A DNA stretch of 64,000 nt from Hymenobacter gummosus (GCF_003970915.1 NZ_RXOF01000004.1:372001-436000); one strand, 5' to 3'; positions 52,431 to 60,338 are shown, numbered from the stretch's first letter. Numbers and translations are program-made. Notes: generated from the letters alone by a model not told the origin.

Positions 52431-52469
52431 AACCCGCTCCGCTGGCTGTGTGCCGGCGGGGCGGGTTTT
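52431..52469 (+). terminator. terminator of clpB 3' copy 1
   Basis: AACCCGCTCCGC (52431-52442) pairs with GCGGGGCGGGTT (52456-52467) with one mismatch, then T tail. The PIN toxin stop codon on the opposite strand (52468-52470) is embedded in the tail. Confidence 0.8.
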
Positions 52470-52875
52470 ATGGCATCGACTGCAGAAACTGCTGCAACGT
52501 CACAGTTCGGACTCTCGGAAACTCGATTTGCTGCAGCACCTCGAAATGCCGGTCGTTGGTTACCAGCACATCTGCGCCGGCGGCAATAGCGACGTCTACG
52601 AACTTGTTGTCGTCGGGGTCGGCTTCGATGAGCTGCCAGTTGTAGTAGGCTTCCCGAAAGTGCGTATTGGGAGCGGTCAGTAGAATCTCCACCACACGTT
52701 TGGCGGTATCGACCGCGTAATGGCTGGTTAGTACTTCCTCGTACTCGGTTACTATCTCATTGCTGAGTACCCACCCAAATGCTTCGCTGGCGAAAAGCTG
52801 GTATAAGCGGTGGTAGGGACTCCGGCGGTTAAGCGACGCGAGCAGGCAATTGGTGTCGACAACGGCCCGAAGCAT
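52468..52875 (-). CDS. PIN-domain toxin (putative toxin of PIN family)
   Basis: The 135-residue protein starts MLRAVVDTNCLLASLNRRSP with the first PIN acidic residue D7. Others are in SNEIVTEYEEVL and DPDDNKFVDVAIAAGADVLV followed by TNDRHFEVL. PIN toxins are magnesium-dependent RNases. Its start overlaps the stop of the 72-residue upstream gene by 1 nt, the usual antitoxin-toxin arrangement. The module lies between clpB 3' copy 1 and copy 2. Confidence 0.92.
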   Translation of the reverse strand: MLRAVVDTNCLLASLNRRSPYHRLYQLFASEAFGWVLSNEIVTEYEEVLTSHYAVDTAKRVVEILLTAPNTHFREAYYNWQLIEADPDDNKFVDVAIAAGADVLVTNDRHFEVLQQIEFPRVRTVTLQQFLQSMP

Positions 52876-53093
52876 CAGGAAGGGGCATTGAGCATCCGCT
52901 CGTAGTCCTCGGTCGTGTAGCCGCGTTCCGCATCAATGCGCTCCACTTCATCCAACATCTTCTGCGACATATGCGCTACCAGCACCCGCCGCAGCTCCAG
53001 CACTTCTTCATCACTCATGCCGCGCTCGAACAAGCGCAGCAAACTGATTTGCAATTCGTTTAGCTTGGTGGGCTGATTGGAAGAAGAAACCAT
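52875..53093 (-). CDS. putative antitoxin paired with PIN toxin
   Basis: The 72-residue protein starts MVSSSNQPTKLNELQISLLR. It is helical with LFERGMSDEEVLELRRVLVA and MLDEVERIDAERGYTTEDYE, a pattern common in small partners of PIN toxins in Bacteroidota. The 1-nt overlap with the toxin gene implies coupled translation. No DNA-binding motif is obvious. Its role is inferred from size and position. Confidence 0.78.
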   Translation of the reverse strand: MVSSSNQPTKLNELQISLLRLFERGMSDEEVLELRRVLVAHMSQKMLDEVERIDAERGYTTEDYERMLNAPS

Positions 53094-53168
53094 AACGGTA
53101 GGAATGCTGGTGCTATGGCAAGATAACGCCGGTCATCCGGAAAAAGGTTTTCAATCCGAGCCGACGTT

Positions 53169-53266
53169 CAGTTCCGCCAGCTTCAGCAGCGGCAGGCAGA
53201 AGCCGGCAGCCGCCTGGAAGCCACCGCCGCGGTGCTAAGCTTCCTTGGTAGGCAGTATTTCTGCCC
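53169..53266 (+). pseudogene. clpB 3'-end duplicate, copy 2 (truncated)
   Basis: About 98 nt align ungapped to clpB 50049-50146 with roughly 80% identity by eye. It starts at the same point (CAGTTCCG) and carries LEATAAVLSFLG before an in-frame stop. The alignment fades about 20 nt before the Sua5-type stop codon. It shares some variants (GCCACCGCCGCGG, AGGCAG) with copy 3 rather than with clpB, so copies 2 and 3 are probably older and related. Confidence 0.8.
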
Positions 53267-53286
53267 AATTTCTCCTTGTTAGCCCG

Positions 53287-54273
53287 CTACCCCCGCGCCG
53301 CCGCTTTTTCCAGCCGCTCGTTCAGGGCCAGGCCCAGGCCGGTATTGGGCAGGCGCTCGGCCAGCAGCAGCTGCAGGCCCAGGGCGTCGAGGCGGTGCAG
53401 GGCGGCGTAGAGGGCGTGGGCGGCTTCGGCCAGGTCGCCGCGGCCGGGGCTGAGCACCACTTGCCGCGCCAAGGGCAGGCCCGGCAGCGGCATGTGCAGG
53501 GTGAGGGCGCCGGTGGTGGCGGGGTCGAAGGCGGGCAGCGCGGCCAGGCCGGGGCCGAACAGCTGCAGCGGGGTGTGGGGCGAATAGTGGTAGGGCAAGA
53601 GGCCGGGACTGGCGGACCGTTGCGTTTTTTCGGCGGCGGTGCGCAGGCGCGCGGCGGGCACCACGGCCCGCAGCTGCTCCAAGGAAATGGCGCCGGGCCG
53701 GTACACTACCGGCTCGCCCGCGGGCCCGAAGCCCACCACCGTGCTTTCGATGCCGGCCTGGCAGGGGCCGCCGTCGAGGATGTAGGGAATGCGGCCGCCG
53801 AGCTGGCGCAGCACGTGCCCGGGCAGGGTGGGGCTGATGTAGCCGAACGGGTTGGCCGAGGGGGCGGCCAGCGGGAAGTCGAGGCGGGTCAGCAGCTCGC
53901 GCACCAGCGGGTGGGCCGGGATGCGCACGGCCACGTCGGGCAGGCCGGCCGTGACGGTATCGGGCACCACGGCGGGCTCGCGCGGCAGCAGCAGGGTGAG
54001 CGGCCCGGGGCTGAAGGCGGCCAGCAGCGCGTGGGCGGCGGCGGGCACGGCGTCGGGGCGCACGTAGCCGCTCAGGTGCGCGGCGCTGGCAACGTGCAGA
54101 ATCAGCGGGTTGCTCAGCGGCCGGCCTTTCACCGCGAAGATGCGGCGCAGGCTGTCTTCGCGCAGGCCGTGCCCGGCCAGGCCGTACACCGTTTCGGTCG
54201 GAATGGCCACCAGCTCGCCGGCCCGGAGCAGGGCGGCGGCGTGGTCGAGGTCGGTACCCAGCAGCGTATCCAT
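53287..54273 (-). CDS. sua5: L-threonylcarbamoyladenylate synthase (Sua5/YwlC type)
   Basis: The 328-residue protein starts MDTLLGTDLDHAAALLRAGE. The YrdC/Sua5 core is clear: VAIPTETVYGLAGHGL, IFAVKGRPLSNPLILHVAS, SPGPLTLLLPR, VAVRIPAHPL, PLAAPSANPFGYISPT and ESTVVGF. A Sua5-specific C-terminal domain follows (PGLLPYHYSPHTPLQLF). It makes threonylcarbamoyl-AMP for t6A37 of ANN-decoding tRNAs, an essential step in most bacteria. It sits oddly between clpB 3' copies 2 and 3. A TACCTTTG box lies 39 nt upstream. Confidence 0.93.
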   Translation of the reverse strand: MDTLLGTDLDHAAALLRAGELVAIPTETVYGLAGHGLREDSLRRIFAVKGRPLSNPLILHVASAAHLSGYVRPDAVPAAAHALLAAFSPGPLTLLLPREPAVVPDTVTAGLPDVAVRIPAHPLVRELLTRLDFPLAAPSANPFGYISPTLPGHVLRQLGGRIPYILDGGPCQAGIESTVVGFGPAGEPVVYRPGAISLEQLRAVVPAARLRTAAEKTQRSASPGLLPYHYSPHTPLQLFGPGLAALPAFDPATTGALTLHMPLPGLPLARQVVLSPGRGDLAEAAHALYAALHRLDALGLQLLLAERLPNTGLGLALNERLEKAAARG

Positions 54274-54312
54274 AAGGCAAGTAAACCGGCGCCGGTAGGT
54301 CGGGGCGGCCGG

Positions 54313-54320
54313 CAAAGGTA
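54313..54320 (-). promoter_or_regulatory. candidate -7 promoter box (TACCTTTG)
   Basis: This perfect TAnnTTTG match on the minus strand lies 39 nt upstream of the Sua5-type ATG, the same spacing as at several other genes here. Confidence 0.5.
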
Positions 54321-54430
54321 CGGGCCCGGCCGTAACCCGGCCATAACCCGGCCACGCCCCCGCTGGCCCCCGGCCCGGCCGGGGGCCGCGCTGCCCCGCC
54401 TCGGCATCCGGGCGGGGGCCAGCCGGCTGC

Positions 54431-54695
54431 GTCCCGGCGGCAGGTGTGCCGCGGCTGGCACAAGCCGGCATCCGCCGGGGAAGCCACCGCCGCGGTGCTC
54501 GGCTTCCCCGGCAGGCAGGGCTTAGCCCCGGCCTTCGGCACCCGCCCGCTCAAGCGCGTGCGGCAGCGGCTGAGACTGAACGAGCTGTCGAAGAAAATCC
54601 TCGCCGGCCGCGTCAGCAGGGATGCCGCGGGGGAGGCCGGGCTGGCAGGTGGCAACATCCGCTTCGGTAGCGCGGAGCTGCCCACGGTGGAGTAA
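54431..54695 (+). pseudogene. clpB 3'-end duplicate, copy 3 (degenerate)
   Basis: This 265-nt segment aligns over its whole length to the last 262 bp of clpB. It begins at the same edge (GTCCCGGCGG for GTTCCGGCAG) and ends in the same ELPTVE codons and TAA. Identity is about three quarters by eye, with small indels that shift frame early (PRLAQAGIR in one frame, then EATAAVLGFPG and TRPLKRVRQRLRLNELSKKI in another). Conserved Asp/Gly positions are changed, so it is a pseudogene. A clpB-like terminator follows. Confidence 0.85.
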
Positions 54696-54713
54696 GGCGG
54701 CCGAATCAATGGG

Positions 54714-54750
54714 AACGGCCCCGCTGGCTACCTGCCGGCGGGGCCGTTTT
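54714..54750 (+). terminator. terminator of clpB 3' copy 3
   Basis: AACGGCCCCGC (54714-54724) pairs perfectly with GCGGGGCCGTT (54738-54748), followed by T. Its loop region CTGGCTACCTGCCGG resembles that of the copy 1 terminator. Confidence 0.82.
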
Positions 54751-54780
54751 ATGTTAGCGGCTAGCTGCACCAGCCACCGG

Positions 54781-55224
54781 TTAGGGCACAAAATGCCGGG
54801 CTTTGAGCTGCCGCCGGATGCGGCGCGGCAGCGGCTCCCCGTTTTCGTAGCGCTGAATCAGCCGGGCCTCGTGCCGGGCGCCATAGCCCCCGGATATGTA
54901 TCCGCCGACTCCAATGGGGACGGAGGCCGCTATCAGACTCAGGCCGATATACATTCCGGGGGTATCAAGGTAATAACCGCTGTATTTGTTGCGCTCCGCC
55001 ACGATACCGCCCGCGGCCAGGCAAGCGGCCGTTCCGCCGCCCCAAATGGCCAGCCCCCAACCGCGCCGGCGGGCATACAGGTGCCGGATGGCCCGGATGG
55101 TATCCGCGTCGGCCAGCCGCGGCGGCCGGGGCAGAGCGGTGCTGGGCGTGTCGGCGGGCACTGACTGGGCACTGCTGCCATGGGCAGCGGCCAGCAGCAG
55201 GATGATAAAGCACAGGTAACGCAT
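54781..55224 (-). CDS. small exported membrane protein, paralogue A of a three-member family
   Basis: The 147-residue protein has a signal peptide ending GSSAQS. A region DADTIRAIRHLYARRRGWGL is followed by two hydrophobic segments (LAIWGGGTAACLAAGGIVAE, YIGLSLIAASVPIGVGGYIS) and the terminal motif LIQRYENGEPLPRRIRRQLK. That last motif, Y-x-x-G-x-P-L-P-x-x-I/V-R-R-x-L, and the upstream A-I/V-R-x-L-(Y/F) segment are shared with the genes at 56798 and 57348. No named family is recognised; it is probably in the inner membrane or envelope. Confidence 0.7.
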   Translation of the reverse strand: MRYLCFIILLLAAAHGSSAQSVPADTPSTALPRPPRLADADTIRAIRHLYARRRGWGLAIWGGGTAACLAAGGIVAERNKYSGYYLDTPGMYIGLSLIAASVPIGVGGYISGGYGARHEARLIQRYENGEPLPRRIRRQLKARHFVP

Positions 55225-55756
55225 CGGGCGCAGGTAGCAAGGATGCGGTGAAAGTAAGCTTCAGCCGCGTCCGTTCCACCAATTGCGCTTGCCGGCTAAT
55301 GCCCGATCCAACGCGCTGATTGTGCCGCCGGGCTTCTGTACAGGCCGGCTTTTGTACCTAGGCACCGCGTACTGAAAAAGTCAGAAAGCAGTCCATATTG
55401 GGTCCGCTACTGCGGTGGTCCCATAAGTTTCCCTTGGTAGCAACTACCAGTGGCGGGCAGTATTTCAACGCTGCCGTGCTCAGCAACACCTCCGGCTGCC
55501 TTCTACCCTGCCAGCGTGTACGCGCTGCACGTAGCCCCATTGATACAGCCCAGCATCCTCCGCTTGGTGCGGCAGTGGCGCCTGTTGCGGCTGACTTGCG
55601 CCGGCGGGGCGGTTGGCTACTGCCCGCTCTGCTGGCCGCCAGACTCACCGGCCCTTAGGCTGGCACTTACCCCCGGGTCACCTGCAGGACATGGCCGCGG
55701 CGGCGACCGGCGCGTATAGCATCTCACTGAAACGCCGCCCATTAACCCCTCAGCCT
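55225..55756. other. intergenic region, no gene recognised
   Basis: About 530 nt between divergent genes. Several short frames are open, but none has a convincing protein pattern or start. No hairpin terminator or dispersed repeat stands out; the composition is slightly less GC-rich around 55370-55450. Confidence 0.4.
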
Positions 55757-56761
55757 ATGCCGCCCCTATACACCGCCCTGCCCCGCCTGCTGCGCCTGCT
55801 CATCCTGCTGCTGCCCTTACTCGCCTTGCTGCCCGGTTGCGACAACGACGACGATAAACCCGTGCCGCCGCCCAACCCCGAGCGCATCACCGTGCCCCAG
55901 GCCGCTCTGCACCCCGAGGGCATTCAGTGGGACGAAAACAACCGGCGCTTCCTCGTCAGCTCGCGCACCCGGGGCCGCATCGGCACGGTGACGGACGACA
56001 GCGTGTACACCCAGCTGGCCGACGACCCGCGGTTGATTTCGACCATCGGGCTAAACCTCGACGCGGGCCGCAACCGCCTGCTGGCCGCCGTGTCGGATGC
56101 CGGGGTGAATCCCAGCCGCACCTCGGCCACCACGCTGCGTAAGCTGGCGGCCGTGGCCATCTTCAACGCCACCAGCGGCGCGCTGACGTCCTTTGTGGAC
56201 CTGGGCGGGCTGCGGCCCGTTTACCCCCAGCACTTCGCCAACGACATTGCCGTGGACGCGCAGGGCAATGCCTACGTTACCGACTCCTTCGCGCCCGTCA
56301 TCTACAAAATCGATTTACAGGGTACGGCCTCGGTATTCCTGGAAAACGCCCAGCTCAGCGGCGGCACTGCTTTCGGCCTGAACGGCATCGTGTACCACCC
56401 CGACGGCTACCTGCTGGTGGCCAAAGCCAACGACGGCGCCCTGTTCAAAGTCCCCATCAGCAACCCCACGGGCTTTACCCGCGTGACGACTGCCCAGAAC
56501 CTGACCGGGGCCGACGGCCTGCTGCTATTCGATAATCAGACGCTGCTGGTGGTGGCTGGCAGCCAGGGCACCGTGTACCGCCTCAGCAGCACCGACGCCT
56601 GGACCAACGCCGCCGCGGCCGGCAGCTTCGCCACGGGTGCCGTCAGTCCTACCACCCTCACGCGCCGCGCTAGCCTCAGCGGCGGCGCGGCCGATGCCTA
56701 CGTGCTTTACCCTTATCAGGCCACCTCGCCGCGGTTTGCCATTGTAAAGGCGCGCTTCTAG
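55757..56761 (+). CDS. SMP-30/gluconolactonase-like beta-propeller lipoprotein
   Basis: The 334-residue protein has a lipoprotein signal with the lipobox LLPGC (Cys about 28) followed by the acidic run DNDDDKPVPPP. The mature part is a six-bladed propeller of the SMP-30/NHL type: HPEGIQWDENNRRFLVSSRT, NDIAVDAQGNAYVTDSFAPV, GLNGIVYHPDGYLLVAKAND and ADGLLLFDNQTLLVVAGSQG. The DNDDD after the cysteine may favour surface export in Bacteroidota. The substrate is unknown; many such proteins are not lactonases. ATG 55757 starts the signal peptide. Confidence 0.83.
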   Translation: MPPLYTALPRLLRLLILLLPLLALLPGCDNDDDKPVPPPNPERITVPQAALHPEGIQWDENNRRFLVSSRTRGRIGTVTDDSVYTQLADDPRLISTIGLNLDAGRNRLLAAVSDAGVNPSRTSATTLRKLAAVAIFNATSGALTSFVDLGGLRPVYPQHFANDIAVDAQGNAYVTDSFAPVIYKIDLQGTASVFLENAQLSGGTAFGLNGIVYHPDGYLLVAKANDGALFKVPISNPTGFTRVTTAQNLTGADGLLLFDNQTLLVVAGSQGTVYRLSSTDAWTNAAAAGSFATGAVSPTTLTRRASLSGGAADAYVLYPYQATSPRFAIVKARF

Positions 56762-56797
56762 CCTCTACGCCAGCCCCGGGTGCCTGCGGGCGGCGCC

Positions 56798-57271
56798 TCA
56801 CCGGCCGTCGGCCCGGAAGTGCTCGGGGCGGAGGTGGCGGCGCACGTAAGTGGGCAGCGGTTCGCCCTGCAGGTAGGCGGCTACTACTTCGTCGCGGTGC
56901 TTGCGGCTGAAGCGCAACATGCGGGGCAGGCTTACCCCGGCGCCGATGGCGCCGGTCAGCAGGCCGGCGCCGACGAGCCCCTGCTTCACGCCGCCGCTAC
57001 CGAGCGAAATAGGCAGCAGGGCCGCTATGCCCACGCCGCTGAGCACGCCCAGGCTGCGCGCCAGCAAGGCGGTGGCCGCGCCGTCGCGCTTGTCGAACAG
57101 CCGCCGCACGGCGTAGGCCGTGTCTTCGAGGGTATAGCTGCGAGTCGGCGCGGGTGCCAGCAGCGGCCGGCGCAGCTGGGCGCGGGCCGGGTGGCGGCCT
57201 AGTGCCAGGCTCAGCAGCAGGGCCATACTCAACACAACTGGCCACCCGCGACGCGGAATCAATCGGGGCAT
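56798..57271 (-). CDS. small exported membrane protein, paralogue B
   Basis: The 157-residue protein has a signal sequence (GWPVVLSMALLLSLALG) ending near PARAQL. The segment LEDTAYAVRRLFDKRDGAAT matches the corresponding region of paralogues A and C. A glycine-rich hydrophobic stretch follows (GLVGAGLLTGAIGAGVSLPR), then the family end motif VAAYLQGEPLPTYVRRHLRP. The position, convergent with the SMP-30-like gene and tandem with paralogue C, suggests duplication in place. Confidence 0.7.
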   Translation of the reverse strand: MPRLIPRRGWPVVLSMALLLSLALGRHPARAQLRRPLLAPAPTRSYTLEDTAYAVRRLFDKRDGAATALLARSLGVLSGVGIAALLPISLGSGGVKQGLVGAGLLTGAIGAGVSLPRMLRFSRKHRDEVVAAYLQGEPLPTYVRRHLRPEHFRADGR

Positions 57272-57347
57272 AGCAATCAGGCTTTCCCCCAGGAGCCGCC
57301 CCGGCCGGCCAAGGTTGACTCCGGGCGGGAAAAATCGGCTGGCCGGC

Positions 57348-57779
57348 TTAGCGCGCCGGGGCGAACAGCTCGGCCCGCAGGCGGCGGCGGATGTTGGCGG
57401 GCAGGGGCTTGCCGGCCTGGTACTGCTTGATGATGGCGTTTTCGCGCTTGTGGCCGAAGCGCACCAGCTTGCCGATGCCCACGGCCAGAAACGGCGCCGA
57501 TATGGCCACCGAGGCGGGGGGCTCCAGCGAAAAGGGCCCCGCCAGCACGCCCGTCGCCAGCACTAGCCCGCCCACGCTGGTGTAGGCCGTGCCGCCGTTG
57601 CGGCGCCGACGAAACAGGTTGCGCACGGCCTGGGCCGAGTCGGTGGCCGGGTTGAGCAGGGTGGGGTCGGGCGCGGGCTGGGGCACGGCGGGCAGCACGG
57701 GCGTATCCTGGGCGTAGCCAACTGCCGCCGGCAACAGCAGGGCCGCCATCAGCAGGAGCTTGCGCGGGGAAATGACCAT
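57348..57779 (-). CDS. small exported membrane protein, paralogue C
   Basis: The 143-residue protein starts MVISPRKLLLMAALLLPAAV with a signal peptide ending GYAQD. It contains TDSAQAVRNLFRRRRNGGTA, a hydrophobic stretch (TSVGGLVLATGVLAGPFSLE) and the family end motif IIKQYQAGKPLPANIRRRLR. It shares order and spacing of motifs with the genes at 54781 and 56798. The longer open frame upstream overlaps the divergent HupE gene and is not considered coding. Function unknown. Confidence 0.7.
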   Translation of the reverse strand: MVISPRKLLLMAALLLPAAVGYAQDTPVLPAVPQPAPDPTLLNPATDSAQAVRNLFRRRRNGGTAYTSVGGLVLATGVLAGPFSLEPPASVAISAPFLAVGIGKLVRFGHKRENAIIKQYQAGKPLPANIRRRLRAELFAPAR

Positions 57780-57863
57780 AGAATGGAGCGGGTTAGCGGC
57801 GCAAGATAAGCGCAGTGGCAGTAGGTACGCCGAAGCGCCGCCGCGCGTTTTGGCGGGCCGGGC

Positions 57864-57871
57864 TAGCTTTG
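57864..57871 (+). promoter_or_regulatory. candidate -7 promoter box (TAGCTTTG) abutting the HupE start
   Basis: This perfect TAnnTTTG match ends 4 nt before the ATG at 57876. If used, transcription would start at or within a few bases of the initiation codon, giving a leaderless message. Confidence 0.4.
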
Positions 57872-57875
57872 CGGC

Positions 57876-58490
57876 ATGTCCGTGTTTCAGACCTACCTCC
57901 AGCTCGGCTTTTTCCACATCTTCAACTTGCGGGCCTACGACCACCTCGTGTTCCTGCTGGCGTTGTGCGCCCCCTACGTGCTCAGCGACTGGCGCCGGGT
58001 GTTGGCCCTGGTCACCAGCTTCACCCTCGGCCACTCGCTCACGCTGGCCCTGGCCACGCTGGGCATCCTCGCGTTGCCCACGGCCCTCATCGAGGCCCTG
58101 ATTCCCGTCACCATCCTGCTGACCTGCGCCCTGAACCTGCGGCAGGCGGGCCGCGCCGGCCTGAGCCGCCCCCAGCGTCGCCGCCCCGAATCGGTACTCT
58201 GGACGCTGCCCAATGCCCTGGCCGCCGGCTTCGGGCTGATTCACGGGCTGGGCTTCTCCAACTACCTGCGCGAGCTGCTGGGCCAGCAAAGCCGCCCGGT
58301 GCTGGAGCTGCTGGCCTTCAACGTGGGCGTAGAAATCGGGCAGCTGCTCATCGTGGGGCTGATTCTGCTGCTGGGCCTGCTGGTGCTGCGCGGGCTGGGC
58401 GCCGCCCGCCGCGACTGGGAGCTGGTCGTCAGCGGGGCCGCCGCGGGCATTGCGCTGGTGCTGCTGCTGAATCAGCTGACGGGCGCGTAG
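57876..58490 (+). CDS. HupE/UreJ family membrane protein
   Basis: The 204-residue integral membrane protein has about six TM segments. Typical HupE/UreJ_2 motifs are FHIFNLRAYDHLVFLLALCA, LVTSFTLGHSLTLALATLGI and GFGLIHGLGFSNYLRELL, each with a conserved histidine that may bind Ni2+ or another metal. Family members are thought to be secondary metal permeases, but no hydrogenase or urease gene is nearby, so the substrate is uncertain. Start ATG 57876 follows a TAGCTTTG box by 4 nt. A terminator follows. Confidence 0.87.
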   Translation: MSVFQTYLQLGFFHIFNLRAYDHLVFLLALCAPYVLSDWRRVLALVTSFTLGHSLTLALATLGILALPTALIEALIPVTILLTCALNLRQAGRAGLSRPQRRRPESVLWTLPNALAAGFGLIHGLGFSNYLRELLGQQSRPVLELLAFNVGVEIGQLLIVGLILLLGLLVLRGLGAARRDWELVVSGAAAGIALVLLLNQLTGA

Positions 58491-58496
58491 GAATGC

Positions 58497-58534
58497 AAAA
58501 AGCCCGGTCCAACCTGAGTTGGGCCGGGCTTTTT
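58497..58534. terminator. bidirectional intrinsic terminator
   Basis: AAAAAGCCCGGTCCAAC pairs with its inverse at 58518-58534 with one G-U position and a 4-nt loop. T5 and A5 tracts at the edges serve both the HupE gene and the convergent VCBS gene. Confidence 0.92.
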
Positions 58535-58562
58535 TGCTAGCGCCGCTGGGGGCTAAAGCAAG

Positions 58563-60338
58563 TTACTCCACCATAAACTGCCGGGTAGCGGTGCCGGCCG
58601 CGGTGCTCACGCGCACCAGGTACATGCCCGCCTGCAGGCTCTGCAGGGGCAGCTGCACGCGGCCGTTGCCGGCTACCGTGGGCGTAAAGCTGCGGACCCG
58701 CTGGCCCAGAGCACTAAGAATTTCCACCGTAGCGCGGCCCGAGCCGCCGGGTAGCTCCAGCGTCAGCTCTTCGCGGGCGGGGTTGGGGTACACGGCCAGG
58801 GGCAGCTCCTCGCGGGCCGCTTTCTTGGCCGTCACGCGGGCATTAGTGCGCAGGCTGTAGGTGAAGTTATTGCGGTTGATGGTGAGCAAATCCAGGGTGC
58901 CGTCGTTGTTGAGGTCCCCCACCGCCATATCCACCGGAATCAGGTCGACGGGTACGGGGCTACCCGCCGTGAAGGCGGCCTGCCCGCCGTTGAGCAGCAC
59001 GTTGACCACGTCGGCGGGGAAGGGCGCCGCGCCGGTGCGGCCGTTGTTGGCCACCAGCAGGTCCAGGTCGGCGTCACCGTCTACGTCGGCGGCCTGCAGC
59101 TTCATGGGCGTGCGGCCGCTGGTCAGGGCCTGCGTGCTGGCCGCCGCGAAGCCGCCGCGGCCGTTGCCCAGACTCACGCTCACGCTGTTGGCGCTGGTGC
59201 TGGCCGTGGCCACGTCCAGATTACCGTCGTTGTTCAAATCGGCCAGAATCACGCTGCCCGGGTTTGCGCCTACGCTCAGCGCCGCGGCTGCGGACACCGT
59301 AAAGCCGCCGGCCCCGTCGCCGAAGTAGGCCTGCACCGTGCTCTGGGTGAAGTCGGCCAGCACGAAATCCATCTTGCCGTCGTTATCGATGTCGCCCGTC
59401 GCCATTACTTTACTGGTGGTGCCCATGGGCAAATCGGGGAGGGCCGTGAACTGGCCCGTGCCGTTGCCCAGCCGCACGCTCACGGTGCGAGGGTCGAGGG
59501 AAAAGGTCGGCGGGCCGTTGAAGGTCAGAATATCCAGGTTGCCGTCGCCATTTACGTCGACCACGGCCATGCTCTGGATAATGCTGGGCAGCGTCAGGGC
59601 CACGGGCGTACCAAATGCCCCCTGCCCGTCGCCGAGGGCCACGTGCACGTAGCGGGTCACGCCGCCGTTGTTGCTCACCACCAAATCCAGCTTGTTGTCG
59701 TTGTTGACGTCGGCGGTAATGATCTGGCCTGGAATGGTGCCGAAATTGTAGTTGGTAGAAGCGCCGAAGCCCCCCTGCCCGTTGCCCAGGCGCACGTCCA
59801 GGTTGTTGCCGAGGCCGTCGCCGAGCACCAGGTCCAGGTTGCCGTCGCCGTTGAGGTCAGCCACCTGCACGGCGCTCGGGGCCCCGGCGTTGTTGCCGAT
59901 GGCCGTATTGGTCGTGCCGCTGAAAGTGGCCGTAGCCGGCGCACTAGCGGCGCGGAACTGGTACACGTAGGGCGTGGCCGCGGCTCCGGCGGTACCTTGC
60001 ACTGTGGCCGGCACCGTCACGCTCACCTGCTCACCGGGCATAAAGGCCTGCTGGGGCTGAAACGTCAGCGCGCTGCTGCCGCCCCCGCTCAGTGTGCCTG
60101 TGCGCAGGCCCTGCCGCATCGAGCCGAACACGCGCACGTTGCCGGCGGAGGCGGCGCTGACGGCCTGGCTGAAGGTGAGGCCCACGCTGCCCGCAGCCGG
60201 CACGGCCACCGCGTTGCGGGCGGGCGACGAGCTAACGAGGGTGGGCCCTTGGGCGGTGGCCGTGCCGCTCAGCAGCGTGGCCAGGATGGTGGGGGCCAAG
60301 GGCAGCAGCCTAGGGCGGGAGGGTATCAGTTGCTTCAT
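58563..60338 (-). CDS. secreted FG-GAP/VCBS-repeat protein with Ig-like domain and type IX sorting tail
   Basis: The 591-residue protein has a signal peptide ending GTATAQG. A Big_5-type Ig-like domain (about 30-130, SSPARNAVAVPAAGSVGLTF) precedes seven or so FG-GAP/VCBS repeats. These carry calcium-binding loops such as DLNGDGNLDLVLGDG, DVNNDNKLDLVVSNN, DIDNDGKMDFVLADF and DLNNDGTLDLLTINR, and form a beta-propeller like integrin alpha. The last about 80 residues (LAVYPNPAREELTLELPGGS and GMYLVRVSTAAGTATRQFMV) are a type A C-terminal sorting domain. It is expected to be surface exposed; ligand unknown. Confidence 0.93.
   Translation of the reverse strand: MKQLIPSRPRLLPLAPTILATLLSGTATAQGPTLVSSSPARNAVAVPAAGSVGLTFSQAVSAASAGNVRVFGSMRQGLRTGTLSGGGSSALTFQPQQAFMPGEQVSVTVPATVQGTAGAAATPYVYQFRAASAPATATFSGTTNTAIGNNAGAPSAVQVADLNGDGNLDLVLGDGLGNNLDVRLGNGQGGFGASTNYNFGTIPGQIITADVNNDNKLDLVVSNNGGVTRYVHVALGDGQGAFGTPVALTLPSIIQSMAVVDVNGDGNLDILTFNGPPTFSLDPRTVSVRLGNGTGQFTALPDLPMGTTSKVMATGDIDNDGKMDFVLADFTQSTVQAYFGDGAGGFTVSAAAALSVGANPGSVILADLNNDGNLDVATASTSANSVSVSLGNGRGGFAAASTQALTSGRTPMKLQAADVDGDADLDLLVANNGRTGAAPFPADVVNVLLNGGQAAFTAGSPVPVDLIPVDMAVGDLNNDGTLDLLTINRNNFTYSLRTNARVTAKKAAREELPLAVYPNPAREELTLELPGGSGRATVEILSALGQRVRSFTPTVAGNGRVQLPLQSLQAGMYLVRVSTAAGTATRQFMVE

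Noticed and set aside
55398-55658. An 86-codon plus-strand frame in the 55225-55756 gap
   Set aside because: No protein-like pattern, no promoter or ribosome-binding context, and overlapping frames look equally open.
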